This document shows, piece after piece, positions 1-7,517 of a stretch of DNA of 48,816 nt (position 1 is its first letter; every line of letters begins with the position of its first letter). Source of the stretch: Candidatus Saccharimonadota bacterium (GTDB lineage Bacteria; Patescibacteriota; Saccharimonadia; Saccharimonadales; UBA4665); the NCBI GenBank assembly GCA_020427985.1, contig JAGQNR010000006.1, forward strand, positions 1 to 48,816, written 5' to 3'. The position numbers were made by a program, and so were the translations under genes. Under the pieces are notes generated by a model that was not told the origin of the DNA, searched no databases, and worked only from the letters and a program-made list of their open reading frames with translations.

Positions 1-171
1 ACTGGTGAGGTTGAGCTCCCAGCTGACAAAGAAATGGTTATGCCAGGCGACACCGTGACCTTTAAGGTTAAACTGCTTGCTCCTATTGCTATGGAGCAGG
101 GTCTTAACTTTGCTATCCGCGAAGGTGGTCGCACCGTAGGTGCTGGTGTTGTGACCAAGATTACTAAGTAA
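1..171 (+). CDS. tuf: Elongation factor Tu, C-terminal part (partial)
   Basis: The reading frame is open from base 1 and ends at TAA 169-171. The 56 residues visible are the C-terminal beta-barrel (domain 3) of EF-Tu, including the signature [15 protein letters not shown] near the end. EF-Tu delivers aminoacyl-tRNA to the ribosome as a GTPase; the GTPase domain lies upstream of the window. It is followed at once by a strong terminator, so it ends its own transcript rather than reading into the S10 region. Confidence 0.97.
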   Translation, partial: TGEVELPADKEMVMPGDTVTFKVKLLAPIAMEQGLNFAIREGGRTVGAGVVTKITK

Positions 172-188
172 TCAGGCACCCTTATGCC

Positions 189-224
189 GTAAAAGCTCCG
201 AGACAACTCGGAGCTTTTACTTTA
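189..224 (+). terminator. Rho-independent terminator after tuf
   Basis: A perfect 14-bp inverted repeat (189-202 with 207-220, loop ACAA) contains the GC core GCTCCGAG/CTCGGAGC and is followed by TTT. It lies 18 bases after the EF-Tu stop codon. Confidence 0.9.
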
Positions 225-266
225 ACCATATGGTAGCTAAGCTGGATGGTTGCTATACTATTTGAT

Positions 267-704
267 ATGACAGAGGTGCCAGAGGAAAGTTTTATAGATT
301 ACTATGCGGCGCTTGGAGTAGAGCCACATGTTGATGCTGCGACTCTTAGAGCAGCTTTTTTGCACCGTGCCAAAGACCTCCACCCAGATACAGGCGGAGA
401 AGTTGAAGACATGCAACAACTCAATCTTGCCTATGCGACTCTTCGGAATGTCACCAAACGGCGAGCTTACGACCTGCTGCATCAATTCCACACGGGCAGA
501 GCCGAACTCCATTATCGGACAGTCAATGAACCCACATCTAGTGCCACGAGTGATATGTCGGATAACGAAATAGATGAGTTTATTAATCAAATATTCCGCG
601 AGTACGCCATTAAACCGCCCAAAAAACCGCGTAGCGCTATTCTTAAAGACGATTTGCTGGCCAAGGTACAGCGTAAACGACGACCAAAGCCAGGCAAATC
701 ATAG
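267..704 (+). CDS. Short J-domain (DnaJ-like) protein
   Basis: A 145-residue protein with an N-terminal J domain (about residues 11-75) that contains the HPD motif at residues 39-41, followed by an uncharacterised C-terminal segment rich in Lys/Arg/Pro. J domains stimulate the ATPase of Hsp70 (DnaK). The Gly/Phe, zinc-finger and substrate-binding parts of true DnaJ are missing, so this is a J-only co-chaperone. The ATG at 267 is preferred to the in-frame ATG at 246 because a TATACT box (254-259) ends 7 nt before 267, the leaderless arrangement repeated throughout this window; the upstream ATG would lie inside the promoter. Confidence 0.85.
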   Translation: MTEVPEESFIDYYAALGVEPHVDAATLRAAFLHRAKDLHPDTGGEVEDMQQLNLAYATLRNVTKRRAYDLLHQFHTGRAELHYRTVNEPTSSATSDMSDNEIDEFINQIFREYAIKPPKKPRSAILKDDLLAKVQRKRRPKPGKS

Positions 705-749
705 CTCGTTGCTTGTCCTGCAAGCATAGATATAGTACAGTTGGCTACC

Positions 750-1598
750 ATGGAGCAGTATCCGGAAGAAGAAGCTGGTTTTGACTTTGCAGCTTATGAA
801 GCCGATTTTTGGCTGGCCGATATTGAAGAGCAACAAGCGCATGACCAGCATAGGCAGCAGTTAATCGATACTTTTAGCACCATACATCCGGACTACAACC
901 ATAATTTATTTTTGCTCGAGTTTGAGGCGGCGACTCAGCGCAGTCCATACCCCATCTTAGCGGCCCAGCACGACCCTAAGCAATATCTTGACGAAATTGT
1001 AGCTCTGCCCAGACTACCCGAGCATGTTTTAGCGGAGCGTGCCCAAAGCGACTCATTGTTTGCTACCGCGATTGTGCGCATCAAATTAGACTTTGCTGCC
1101 CGTGCCCGCTCGTTGTATGGTAGTTCGGCCTCGTGGCTCGAGGCCATGTTTGATTACCAATGTCCAGTGGAGCCCCTGCTCGCACACACATCTGACGTAG
1201 AAGTCATTGCGGCCCACACCTGCGCGTATGGTATATCCCCTCATGATGAACGTCGTTTTGAAATGGCTCTGTTCACTCACTACGATGACTTACTCGACAA
1301 GGCTCAATTGGAGTTTTCGGACTTGTCACCCGCTGTTGGTCAGTATTTTAGTGAGTATGCATGTAGCTGGGGATTGAGCGCGGCACGACGCTTATGGGTA
1401 CAGAATAGGACTGTCATATCAGCCGAGGCCATAGCCCGAAGCGACACGGAGTACAAACAGCACATTGAGTCAGTATTCAATGCAGTGGGAACAATGAGTA
1501 TTGCTCACGGACTTCCACTTGAAGCATGGACGGCTTCATTTGGTAGGGCGGCTACACTTGTTGCGGCCGAGTTTGCAAGGAACCTCCCAGAAGCATAG
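750..1598 (+). CDS. Hypothetical protein, 282 aa
   Basis: I do not recognise this family. The protein is acidic at its N terminus, has no signal peptide or membrane segment, and looks largely helical with many aromatic residues. A TATAGT box at 731-736 with TTGCTT at 709-714 (16-nt spacer) predicts a start of transcription near 743, so the ATG at 750 is preferred to the TTG at 741. It lies between the J-protein and the S10 leader on the same strand. Confidence 0.7.
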   Translation: MEQYPEEEAGFDFAAYEADFWLADIEEQQAHDQHRQQLIDTFSTIHPDYNHNLFLLEFEAATQRSPYPILAAQHDPKQYLDEIVALPRLPEHVLAERAQSDSLFATAIVRIKLDFAARARSLYGSSASWLEAMFDYQCPVEPLLAHTSDVEVIAAHTCAYGISPHDERRFEMALFTHYDDLLDKAQLEFSDLSPAVGQYFSEYACSWGLSAARRLWVQNRTVISAEAIARSDTEYKQHIESVFNAVGTMSIAHGLPLEAWTASFGRAATLVAAEFARNLPEA

Positions 1599-1601
1599 GC
1601 A

Positions 1602-1803
1602 TTGTATTTTTGCGAGAAGATGATGTATACTATAGAAGTAAACCAGTAGTTTTGACTAAAAGCCGTGCGTCGTCCCAAGTGAAGTCGTAAGGTGTTACAA
1701 AACCAAGTCGGGTTGAGCCGACACGTTTGCAACGGGAGTGGACGACGTTTTTCGCCGCCAATCCTTGTCAAAATCATTAATATTTTATCCTGGAGGATAT
1801 CCC
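1602..1803 (+). promoter_or_regulatory. Promoter and structured leader of rpsJ (S10)
   Basis: TTGTAT (1602-1607), an 18-nt spacer and TATACT (1626-1631) predict a start near 1638, giving an unusually long leader of about 165 nt. CGTCGTCC (1668-1675) pairs exactly with GGACGACG (1740-1747), which is followed by five T, and the enclosed part holds a second hairpin (GTCGG 1707-1711 with CCGAC 1718-1722). This resembles an attenuator ahead of a ribosomal-protein gene. A GGAGG ribosome-binding site follows at about 1792. Confidence 0.55.
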
Positions 1804-2133
1804 ATGACAGACGCCAAAACCGCCGACAAAAAACAACGAATTCGTATTCGCCTTAAAGCCTACGACCACAAAATCATCGATCAAGCTGCCAAACAAATTG
1901 TCGATACTGCACTTCGCACTGGTGCGAGCCTGGCCGGACCCATTCCGCTGCCAACCCGCAAAAGCACCTTTACTGTCATTAAGAGCCCCCATGTGTACAA
2001 AAAGGGTCGTGAGCAGTTTGAAATGCGTGTTCACAAGCGTCTTATTGATGTGTTTGAACCTACGCCCAAGACTATCGACAGTCTGATGAACTTGTCACTG
2101 CCAGCTGGTTGTGACGTCGAAATCAAGATGTAA
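1804..2133 (+). CDS. rpsJ: 30S ribosomal protein S10
   Basis: 109 residues matching S10 over its whole length ([14 protein letters not shown] near the N terminus, GPIPLPT in the middle, and the usual C-terminal [10 protein letters not shown]). S10 binds the 3' domain of 16S rRNA in the small-subunit head and takes part in antitermination. The ATG at 1804 is chosen because GGAGG lies 8 nt upstream; the frame is open from further upstream but that part is the untranslated leader. S10 is separated from L3 by three extra genes and ends with its own terminator, so it forms a separate transcription unit instead of opening the L3 operon. Confidence 0.95.
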   Translation: MTDAKTADKKQRIRIRLKAYDHKIIDQAAKQIVDTALRTGASLAGPIPLPTRKSTFTVIKSPHVYKKGREQFEMRVHKRLIDVFEPTPKTIDSLMNLSLPAGCDVEIKM

Positions 2134-2144
2134 CATCTCTAGAT

Positions 2145-2176
2145 ATGGGTAGGCGCACAGAGTTTACCCATTTTTT
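2145..2176 (+). terminator. Terminator after rpsJ
   Basis: ATGGGTA (2145-2151) pairs with TACCCAT (2165-2171), followed by a T-rich stretch. It lies 12 nt after the S10 stop. Confidence 0.7.
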
Positions 2177-2190
2177 ATGTCCAGTAAATA

Positions 2191-2219
2191 TTGACAAAAC
2201 ATAAGCAAAATGCTATAAT
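2191..2219 (+). promoter_or_regulatory. Consensus leaderless promoter of gene 2228
   Basis: Perfect TTGACA (2191-2196), a 17-nt spacer and perfect TATAAT (2214-2219). The start codon follows 8 nt later, so transcription should start at or within a base or two of the ATG. Confidence 0.88.
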
Positions 2220-2227
2220 AAAACAAT

Positions 2228-3184
2228 ATGAGCATGACAGATTACCCACAGCATCTGCAGTTTGCCATTACCCACGAACTTGCAAACGGGCTATCACACC
2301 CTGCCCACAGAAAGAAAGAAGGTTTTTTGGCCGCCGCAACGGCAGCATTTTCTGCTGAAGAGCTTTCAAACCTAGAACGACGCTATCCAGCAGATAGAGT
2401 TGGTGAAATTGTTACTGCGTTAGAGCTTGGTACGATTCGAGATGCAACCCGTCGTCAAAATCTAGAACTTGAGAATGTCGGCCACCTAATATGGGAATCA
2501 TCAAACCCCGACAGCTACGCTGAGCGTTATAACGCACTGGCAGGAAATAGTAGCCGGCTGTTAGAATATATTGATTTTTTTCAACAAGCCAGCCAAGAAT
2601 TGTTTGCACGTAAAGCCTCTCCATACAACCCACCTGAAGTTATTCGTAAGCATATAGAAGACCTTGGCCTTCAACGTCCCGTAGCCGCACAGGCAGAGGT
2701 TGGCAAGGTCGCCCTAGAGCTACTAGGCTGTTTTCAGCGCGGCAACTGGGAGGGTACAGCTATTATTGACGACCCAATGCGTAAGTTACGCGAAGAGCTA
2801 CTCGCTGACCGTCGCTATGGCTACAAAGAGCTAGAAACCCCTGGTCAAAAAAAGATTACCTATCGATTTGAAAAGCTTCCAGATAACAAAGCTGGTGAAG
2901 GTCACGCTTTTGGCCTCATAACAAGACGCCGCAACGTGGCAAATGTGTTAGGCAACATTGGTATATTCAAGCAGTCTCATGGGCTCGTAGTTATTGATTA
3001 TCTTGACGAAAAGATAAAGCAGTTGGTCGACAAGGTAGGATTTGGAGTGATAGACAAAAACGGTGCTGCTACTATGGTCGGTAAACAGTTTGAGGCCGAT
3101 ATTACTTCCGAAAAGGGTGCATCTCGGGCGATTGTGCCTACTAGCGCCCACTACCTCATGTTAGCCAAGCGGTCTACAGCGTAA
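2228..3184 (+). CDS. Hypothetical protein, 318 aa
   Basis: An unrecognised soluble protein with no signal peptide or transmembrane segment. The N-terminal half is helical and rich in charged residues; the C-terminal half (from about residue 190) has a more beta-like pattern. It is one of three genes inserted between S10 and L3, each with its own -10 box, so it is an independent unit and not part of the ribosomal operon. The ATG at 2228 is set by the consensus promoter immediately upstream; MSM leaves a second possible start two codons later. Confidence 0.75.
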   Translation: MSMTDYPQHLQFAITHELANGLSHPAHRKKEGFLAAATAAFSAEELSNLERRYPADRVGEIVTALELGTIRDATRRQNLELENVGHLIWESSNPDSYAERYNALAGNSSRLLEYIDFFQQASQELFARKASPYNPPEVIRKHIEDLGLQRPVAAQAEVGKVALELLGCFQRGNWEGTAIIDDPMRKLREELLADRRYGYKELETPGQKKITYRFEKLPDNKAGEGHAFGLITRRRNVANVLGNIGIFKQSHGLVVIDYLDEKIKQLVDKVGFGVIDKNGAATMVGKQFEADITSEKGASRAIVPTSAHYLMLAKRSTA

Positions 3185-3203
3185 GTGGTGTATACTACTA
3201 GTT

Positions 3204-3515
3204 ATGGCTAAAAAACAAAAAAAACCAACTAAATTATCGCAATCTAAACGAACGATGTATTTGGCTGGTGACAGCAGCTCGGACATGGAGTTTTTACTCA
3301 AATTAACACTGTATGTCATCATGGGTTCGCTCTGGCTCAAGATTACCCACCTGGGTACGAGCATGAACATACCGATTCCGGTAGGGCTACTCGTGGGTTT
3401 ACTGTTTACCGCCAACGAGCGCTTTCGGGTGGACCGCAAAATAGAGTATGCGGCGCTGATTGTGGCGGCACTGTTTGGGTTTTTGGCACCGTTTGGCTTG
3501 TATATGAACTTATAG
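3204..3515 (+). CDS. Small membrane protein, 103 aa
   Basis: A basic N terminus (many Lys in the first 17 residues) is followed by hydrophobic segments at about residues 30-48, 55-70 and 82-100, suggesting two or three membrane spans. No family is recognised. TATACT (3191-3196) lies 7 nt before the ATG, fitting a leaderless start; no clear -35 box is visible. It follows the preceding gene by 19 bases. Confidence 0.65.
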   Translation: MAKKQKKPTKLSQSKRTMYLAGDSSSDMEFLLKLTLYVIMGSLWLKITHLGTSMNIPIPVGLLVGLLFTANERFRVDRKIEYAALIVAALFGFLAPFGLYMNL

Positions 3516-3528
3516 TCGCTCCTGATAC

Positions 3529-3557
3529 TTTACAAAATAGCAAAAGTGTGCTAAAAT
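3529..3557 (+). promoter_or_regulatory. Leaderless promoter of gene 3564
   Basis: TTTACA (3529-3534), 17-nt spacer, TAAAAT (3552-3557); the ATG at 3564 is 6 nt downstream. Confidence 0.75.
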
Positions 3558-3563
3558 GCCCTA

Positions 3564-4004
3564 ATGACAAAATGTGCTTATTCTGAGCCACAAGAGTTTT
3601 ACCCCTTTAAGATTGCTAAAAGTGGGGTGCAGGTGTTGGATGTGCCCACCGAACATTATTCGAGTGACTATGTTGCACAGCTACATCAAGCGGCCCTAGC
3701 CCACCCCGAACAACAACAAATAGCCTTTACGCCCGGCCAAGCAGACTGTAATGAGGGCAATAGTAGCCTTTATTCTGCAGGCACGCTTCGGGCTGGTCAT
3801 AAACGGGCACTACAGTTAGCTAAATTAGTCGGGACTGCAAGAGGCACGGCTGCCGAAGAGCTGGCCGTGCAGCAAGCGGGGAGATACAAAGAGGTAGCAG
3901 GCTTTGTAAATGGGTTAGAGCATATCTTTAGCGCACCAATAGAAGCAACTCCACTTCAAAATCCTCAAAAGTCTCAACGAAAAGTTGACTTTAGTCACGC
4001 CTAG
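3564..4004 (+). CDS. Hypothetical protein, 146 aa
   Basis: No recognisable family. The protein is soluble, has no signal peptide, and is rich in Ala/Gln with a probable helical region around residues 80-125. A good promoter sits 6 nt before the start codon, so the gene is probably transcribed alone. It is the last of three insertions between S10 and L3. Confidence 0.65.
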   Translation: MTKCAYSEPQEFYPFKIAKSGVQVLDVPTEHYSSDYVAQLHQAALAHPEQQQIAFTPGQADCNEGNSSLYSAGTLRAGHKRALQLAKLVGTARGTAAEELAVQQAGRYKEVAGFVNGLEHIFSAPIEATPLQNPQKSQRKVDFSHA

Positions 4005-4050
4005 TCGTGTTTACCCCAATCTACTTCTATAATGTAGTATATACAACGGG

Positions 4051-4080
4051 TTGACAGGTGTTAGAGTTTTGTGGTAATCT
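4051..4080 (+). promoter_or_regulatory. Promoter of the L3 operon
   Basis: TTGACA (4051-4056), 18-nt spacer and TAATCT (4075-4080). Transcription would start near 4088, leaving a leader of about 175 nt before L3. A second -10-like TATAAT is at 4029-4034. Confidence 0.7.
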
Positions 4081-4087
4081 GTTTGTT

Positions 4088-4262
4088 ACATACAAACAAG
4101 CAAGTTTGGTGTTGTGAGGTAGGTCGACAGGCCCTGCAAGGGAGTTTGCCGAAACCGCCGACCACTAAGGTGTAGCCGTTTGTGCCAATGTACAAGGAAC
4201 AAACCACCTACCCCCAAGCAAGCTATAACCAAAGGAGCACGGTGTAATAAACCGTGAACGCT
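4088..4262 (+). promoter_or_regulatory. Structured leader of the L3 operon
   Basis: GGTAGGT (4118-4124) can pair with ACCTACC (4206-4212). The overlapping GGTCG (4122-4126) can instead pair with CGACC (4159-4163), so the two folds exclude each other. CCCT(4132-4135)/AGGG(4139-4142) forms a small inner hairpin. Near the start, CACGG (4238-4242) pairs with CCGTG (4252-4256) between the GGAG and the ATG. The layout fits an autoregulated ribosomal-protein leader, but which protein binds is unknown. Confidence 0.5.
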
Positions 4263-4883
4263 ATGAAGGCACTCATTACGAGAAAGGTTGGCATGACCAG
4301 TACCATCGCAGAAGACGGTACCGTGCAAGCTGTTACCTTGCTTTCCGCTAGTCCCTGCGTGATTACGCAGGTCAAAACCGACGAAACAGATGGCTACACC
4401 GCCGTCCAGATCGGATTTGAAGAGGCGAAAGAAGCAAAAACTGCAAAACCACAAGTAAACCATTTTAAGACTGCGGGTGTTATGCCCAAGGTAGTACGCG
4501 AGTTCCGTGTTGGCGAAATCACCGAAGACCTCAAAGTAGGCAGCAGCCTTACTGCAGAGGTTTTTTCAGTTGGTGACGTGGTACACGTAACCGGTACGAG
4601 TAAGGGCAAAGGTTGGGCTGGTACTATCCGCCGCCATAACTTCCATCGTCAGCGCAAAACGCACGGTGGCAAGGGCAATACCCGTAAAGTTGGTTCTATT
4701 GGTTCAATGTACCCACAGCACATCCTCAAGGGCAAGAAAATGGCCGGTCATCTTGGTCACGACCAAGTCACCGTTCGCAACCTACGTATTGCATTGGTTG
4801 ACGTCGAAAAGGGCTACATTGGTGTGGTCGGCGCAGTTCCTGGCCCACGCAAAGGTATTGTTACCCTGAAGGGAGACGCATAA
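4263..4883 (+). CDS. rplC: 50S ribosomal protein L3
   Basis: 206 residues starting MKALITRKVGMTS, the normal L3 N terminus. The hallmark segment around the peptidyl-transferase loop is present (GKGWAGTIRRHNF, then the glycine-rich GHLGHD part). An in-frame GTG lies at 4254 inside a hairpin stem, so the ATG at 4263 is preferred. GGAG is 25 nt upstream, too far unless the 19-nt hairpin at 4238-4256 folds and reduces the gap to about 6 nt. The stop overlaps the start of L4 (TAATG). Confidence 0.95.
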   Translation: MKALITRKVGMTSTIAEDGTVQAVTLLSASPCVITQVKTDETDGYTAVQIGFEEAKEAKTAKPQVNHFKTAGVMPKVVREFRVGEITEDLKVGSSLTAEVFSVGDVVHVTGTSKGKGWAGTIRRHNFHRQRKTHGGKGNTRKVGSIGSMYPQHILKGKKMAGHLGHDQVTVRNLRIALVDVEKGYIGVVGAVPGPRKGIVTLKGDA

Positions 4884-5542
4884 TGGCTACTCCAACATAT
4901 ACTGTTAGTGGCGTAAAGGCATCGGTCGCTGCCAAGCTTGGCAAAGATGTCTTTGGCGTCGAAGTTGCCAATCACCAGCTCGTTAAGCAAGCCTACGAGG
5001 CATACCTGGCGAATGGCCGCGCTAACCTGGCTGTCGTTAAAACCCGTGGCCTCGTTCGCGGTGGTGGTAAGAAGCCATGGAAGCAAAAGGGTACTGGCCG
5101 CGCTCGTTTTGGTAGCTCACGCAACCCAATCTGGCGTGGTGGTGGTATTGTTTTTGGTCCGACTGGGTCAGAGAACTACACCATCAAAGTGCCAGTTGCC
5201 GCCAAGCGCGTTGCACTGCGTCAGGCGCTCAGCCTGGCTAACGAGGCAAATAAGTTCATCGTACTTGAGAACCTCGCCAGCAAAGACGGCAAAACTGCCG
5301 ATATGGCTAACCTGCTTGCTAAGGTTGGTGTTACGCGTGACACTCTGGTTGTTGTCACCGACAAAACCCCAGAGCTTGTACGTGCAACAGCAAACCTCCC
5401 CCATGTCATGCTCGTGAGTGCCAAATATCTTAATGTTTTTGACATTATGAACGCACACCACATTGTTATGACGACCGATGCAGTCAAGGTAGTTGAAGCG
5501 TGGCTCAAGCCCACTCCTAAGACCACAAAGGAGACAAAATAA
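4883..5542 (+). CDS. rplD: 50S ribosomal protein L4
   Basis: 219 residues with the L4 core: the extended loop GGGKKPWKQKGTGRARFGS that threads into the 23S rRNA near the exit tunnel, and the C-terminal globular part. In many bacteria L4 also represses its own operon; whether it does so here is unknown, although both S10 and L3 have long leaders. It shares one base with the L3 stop and one with the L23 start, so translation is coupled on both sides. Confidence 0.96.
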   Translation: MATPTYTVSGVKASVAAKLGKDVFGVEVANHQLVKQAYEAYLANGRANLAVVKTRGLVRGGGKKPWKQKGTGRARFGSSRNPIWRGGGIVFGPTGSENYTIKVPVAAKRVALRQALSLANEANKFIVLENLASKDGKTADMANLLAKVGVTRDTLVVVTDKTPELVRATANLPHVMLVSAKYLNVFDIMNAHHIVMTTDAVKVVEAWLKPTPKTTKETK

Positions 5543-5952
5543 TGCACGTACTGAAACCACGACTCAGCGAAAAGGCCTTTGCTCAGAGCCAAACGACGGG
5601 CACCTTTGCTATTGATGTCTCGACTGAACTCAATAAGTACCAGGTTGCCGAGGCAGTTGCCAAGCAATTTGATGTAGAGATTAAGAGCGTTCGCTTGGTG
5701 AACCGCAAGGGCAAGACTAAGCGCGTCATGAATACTACCGGCAAGCGCCAGAGCAACCGCAAGGGTGCTCAGCCTGACACCAAGAAGGCCTATGTCACAC
5801 TCAAGGCCGGCAGCCACTTGCCGTTCTTTGCTGCCGCCGAGGAAGAAATCGCCAAAGCCAATGAGGCAAAAGCCAAAGAGGCAAAAAAGGCTTCCAAGGT
5901 GAAATCAAAGACCGATAAGGCCGACAAGCCTGCGAAAAAGGAGGCTAAATAA
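5542..5952 (+). CDS. rplW: 50S ribosomal protein L23
   Basis: 136 residues. The first about 100 are a standard L23 domain (LKPRLSEKAFAQ at the N terminus), which sits at the tunnel exit and contacts trigger factor and SRP. The last about 35 residues are a Lys/Ala/Glu-rich tail not found in most L23 proteins; similar tails occur on L22, L24, S5 and L17 here. The stop overlaps the start of a 37-codon open frame. Confidence 0.94.
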   Translation: MHVLKPRLSEKAFAQSQTTGTFAIDVSTELNKYQVAEAVAKQFDVEIKSVRLVNRKGKTKRVMNTTGKRQSNRKGAQPDTKKAYVTLKAGSHLPFFAAAEEEIAKANEAKAKEAKKASKVKSKTDKADKPAKKEAK

Positions 5953-6065
5953 TGCGTTTTATTAGGGAAAAGAGCAGTCAGAGCGAAAAATCACACTTTT
6001 TCGCACTGCGCGATGAGAAAAACCGCATGGTTTGTCTCATGAGCCAGAATGGAATGGAGGCGTAG
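5952..6065 (+). CDS. Possible 37-aa small protein between L23 and L2
   Basis: An open frame begins at ATG 5952, overlapping the L23 stop in the same TAATG arrangement that joins L3-L4 and L4-L23, and ends TAG 6063-6065, two bases before the L2 start. The peptide is polar and charged with no recognised motif. The same DNA folds into two strong hairpins (5983-6004, perfect 8 bp; 6013-6040, 11 of 12 positions paired), so it may be an RNA element that is merely open. Translation across it would keep L2 coupled to L23. Confidence 0.4.
   Translation: MRFIREKSSQSEKSHFFALRDEKNRMVCLMSQNGMEA
5983..6040 (+). repeat. Two consecutive hairpins upstream of L2
   Basis: GCGAAAAA (5983-5990) pairs with TTTTTCGC (5997-6004). 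ATGAG plus AAACC (6013-6024) pair with GGTTT plus CTCAT (6029-6040) around a GCAT loop with a single mismatch. They sit just before the GGAGG site of L2 and might set the level of the downstream genes by processing or partial termination. Confidence 0.6.
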
Positions 6066-6067
6066 TT

Positions 6068-6898
6068 ATGGCTATTAAGCAGTACAACCCAACGACTCCT
6101 GGTCGTCGCGGTATGAGCAGCCAGGACTTTGATGTCATTACGACCAAAAAGCCGGTTCGCTCACTCATTGTTACCAAAAAGCGTGGCAGTGGTCGTAACA
6201 ATCAAGGACGCATCACGACTCGTCACAAGGGTGGCGGTGCTCGTAAGTTTTACCGACTGGTGAACTTCAACTTCCAGGGCGAAGCGACTATCGAGCATAT
6301 CGAATACGATCCAAACCGTAGCGCCCGCATCGCTCGCCTTAAGGATAGTAGCGGCGCGTATCACTATGTGCTGGCTGCCAGTGGCATGACCATCGGCCAA
6401 AAGGTCGTTTCTGCCGAAGAAACTGCCATTGAGTCTGGCAACCGCCTACCGCTCAAAAACATCCCAGTTGGTTCATCTATCCACGCTATCGAGCTTCAGC
6501 CCGGTCGCGGCGCCCAAATGGTGCGTAGCGCCGGTAATAGTGCTCAGTTGATGGCTAAAGAAGGCGAGTATGCTCAGGTGAAGCTGCCAAGTGGCGAAGT
6601 CCGCAAAGTCAGCATTGAGTGTACCGCTACGCTTGGTGTTGTCGGTAACGAGCAGCACCAAAACGTTAAAATCGGCAAGGCTGGTCGCAACCGACACCTC
6701 GGCAAGCGTCCAAGTGTGCGTGGTGTTGTTATGAACGCCGTAGACCACCCTCACGGTGGTGGTGACGGTGGCCGACACCGTATGGCGAAGGCACCTCGTA
6801 CCCCTTGGGGTCAGAAGACACTTGGGTTCAAGACACGCCGCCGCAAGTCCACTAATAATATGATCGTCCGCACACGGCATGCGGCTAAGAGGAAGTAA
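6068..6898 (+). CDS. rplB: 50S ribosomal protein L2
   Basis: 276 residues with the L2 hallmarks: N-terminal KPTTPGRR-like segment, the RNA-binding OB fold, and the C-terminal HPHGGGDGG loop with the conserved histidine near the peptidyl-transferase centre, ending in TRRRKSTNN. ATG 6068 (MAIKQYNP) is preferred to the upstream ATG at 6032 because GGAGG lies at 6056-6060 and L2 proteins begin this way. Confidence 0.96.
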   Translation: MAIKQYNPTTPGRRGMSSQDFDVITTKKPVRSLIVTKKRGSGRNNQGRITTRHKGGGARKFYRLVNFNFQGEATIEHIEYDPNRSARIARLKDSSGAYHYVLAASGMTIGQKVVSAEETAIESGNRLPLKNIPVGSSIHAIELQPGRGAQMVRSAGNSAQLMAKEGEYAQVKLPSGEVRKVSIECTATLGVVGNEQHQNVKIGKAGRNRHLGKRPSVRGVVMNAVDHPHGGGDGGRHRMAKAPRTPWGQKTLGFKTRRRKSTNNMIVRTRHAAKRK

Positions 6899-6906
6899 TC
6901 AAGGGT

Positions 6907-7227
6907 ATGAATATTTCTGATATTGGTGTTGAGATTTCCCTCGTAAGTGGCAGGCTGGAAGTTGGTCGCACGAATCAAGAAGTGTGGTCATCATTCTTGG
7001 ATTGCGACCAGAACATCAAGTACTTGGGTTGTTCTGTTGTGCGGCTAGCTCGCAACGTGGTTGTGTCTAAAGCAGGACGCTTTGTTGTGCCCACTGATGC
7101 GTTAAAGGAGACTGCAATTCGTGCAGCTGAAATTGAACCACCGTTGACCCCACGACAAATGTTTGAATATGCTGCTGGTATTCAATTTGGGCTTGATGAA
7201 AATAATATGTTAAATAATCTGGATTAA
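6907..7227 (+). CDS. Hypothetical protein inserted between L2 and S19
   Basis: 106 residues, no recognised family, no membrane segment. It is transcribed with the operon: 8 nt after L2, 16 nt before S19, with GAGGAAG about 10 nt before the ATG and no promoter of its own visible. In nearly all bacteria rplB and rpsS are adjacent, so this is an insertion. Its wording is less basic than the ribosomal neighbours, which argues against a ribosomal protein, but a ribosome-associated role is possible. Confidence 0.65.
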   Translation: MNISDIGVEISLVSGRLEVGRTNQEVWSSFLDCDQNIKYLGCSVVRLARNVVVSKAGRFVVPTDALKETAIRAAEIEPPLTPRQMFEYAAGIQFGLDENNMLNNLD

Positions 7228-7243
7228 GGAAGAAGGGTAGAGT

Positions 7244-7516
7244 ATGAGTCGTTCATTAAAGAAGGGGCCGTTTATCGATCCGAAGCTCGCTAAAAAAGCA
7301 GCAGCGCTTGGCCCAGAGGATCGCACTATCATCAAGACCTGGAGTCGTGCTTGCACGATTACGCCTGACTTTGTTGGCAAGACATTTGCTGTCCATAACG
7401 GCAAAGTACATGTGCCGGTGTATGTCACCGAAAACATGGTTGGCCACAAACTTGGCGAATTTAGCCCAACACGCAAGTTCCGTAGCCACGGCGGCAAGTT
7501 AGCGAAGGGGAAATAA
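7244..7516 (+). CDS. rpsS: 30S ribosomal protein S19
   Basis: 90 residues, full length: [11 protein letters not shown] at the N terminus and [19 protein letters not shown] near the C terminus are typical. S19 lies in the small-subunit head and contacts S13 and the A-site. A ribosome-binding site (GGAAGAAGGG) precedes the ATG. Confidence 0.96.
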   Translation: MSRSLKKGPFIDPKLAKKAAALGPEDRTIIKTWSRACTITPDFVGKTFAVHNGKVHVPVYVTENMVGHKLGEFSPTRKFRSHGGKLAKGK

Positions 7517-7517
7517 T

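Noticed and set aside
4188-4247. 19-codon upstream frame before L3 as a leader peptide
   Set aside because: No ribosome-binding site and no run of regulatory codons; kept only as part of the L3 leader description.
5221-5817. Long minus-strand open frames across ribosomal genes (for example 5221-5817, 8218-8730, 9174-9671)
   Set aside because: They lie opposite certain ribosomal-protein genes and have no promoters, ribosome-binding sites or recognisable domains.
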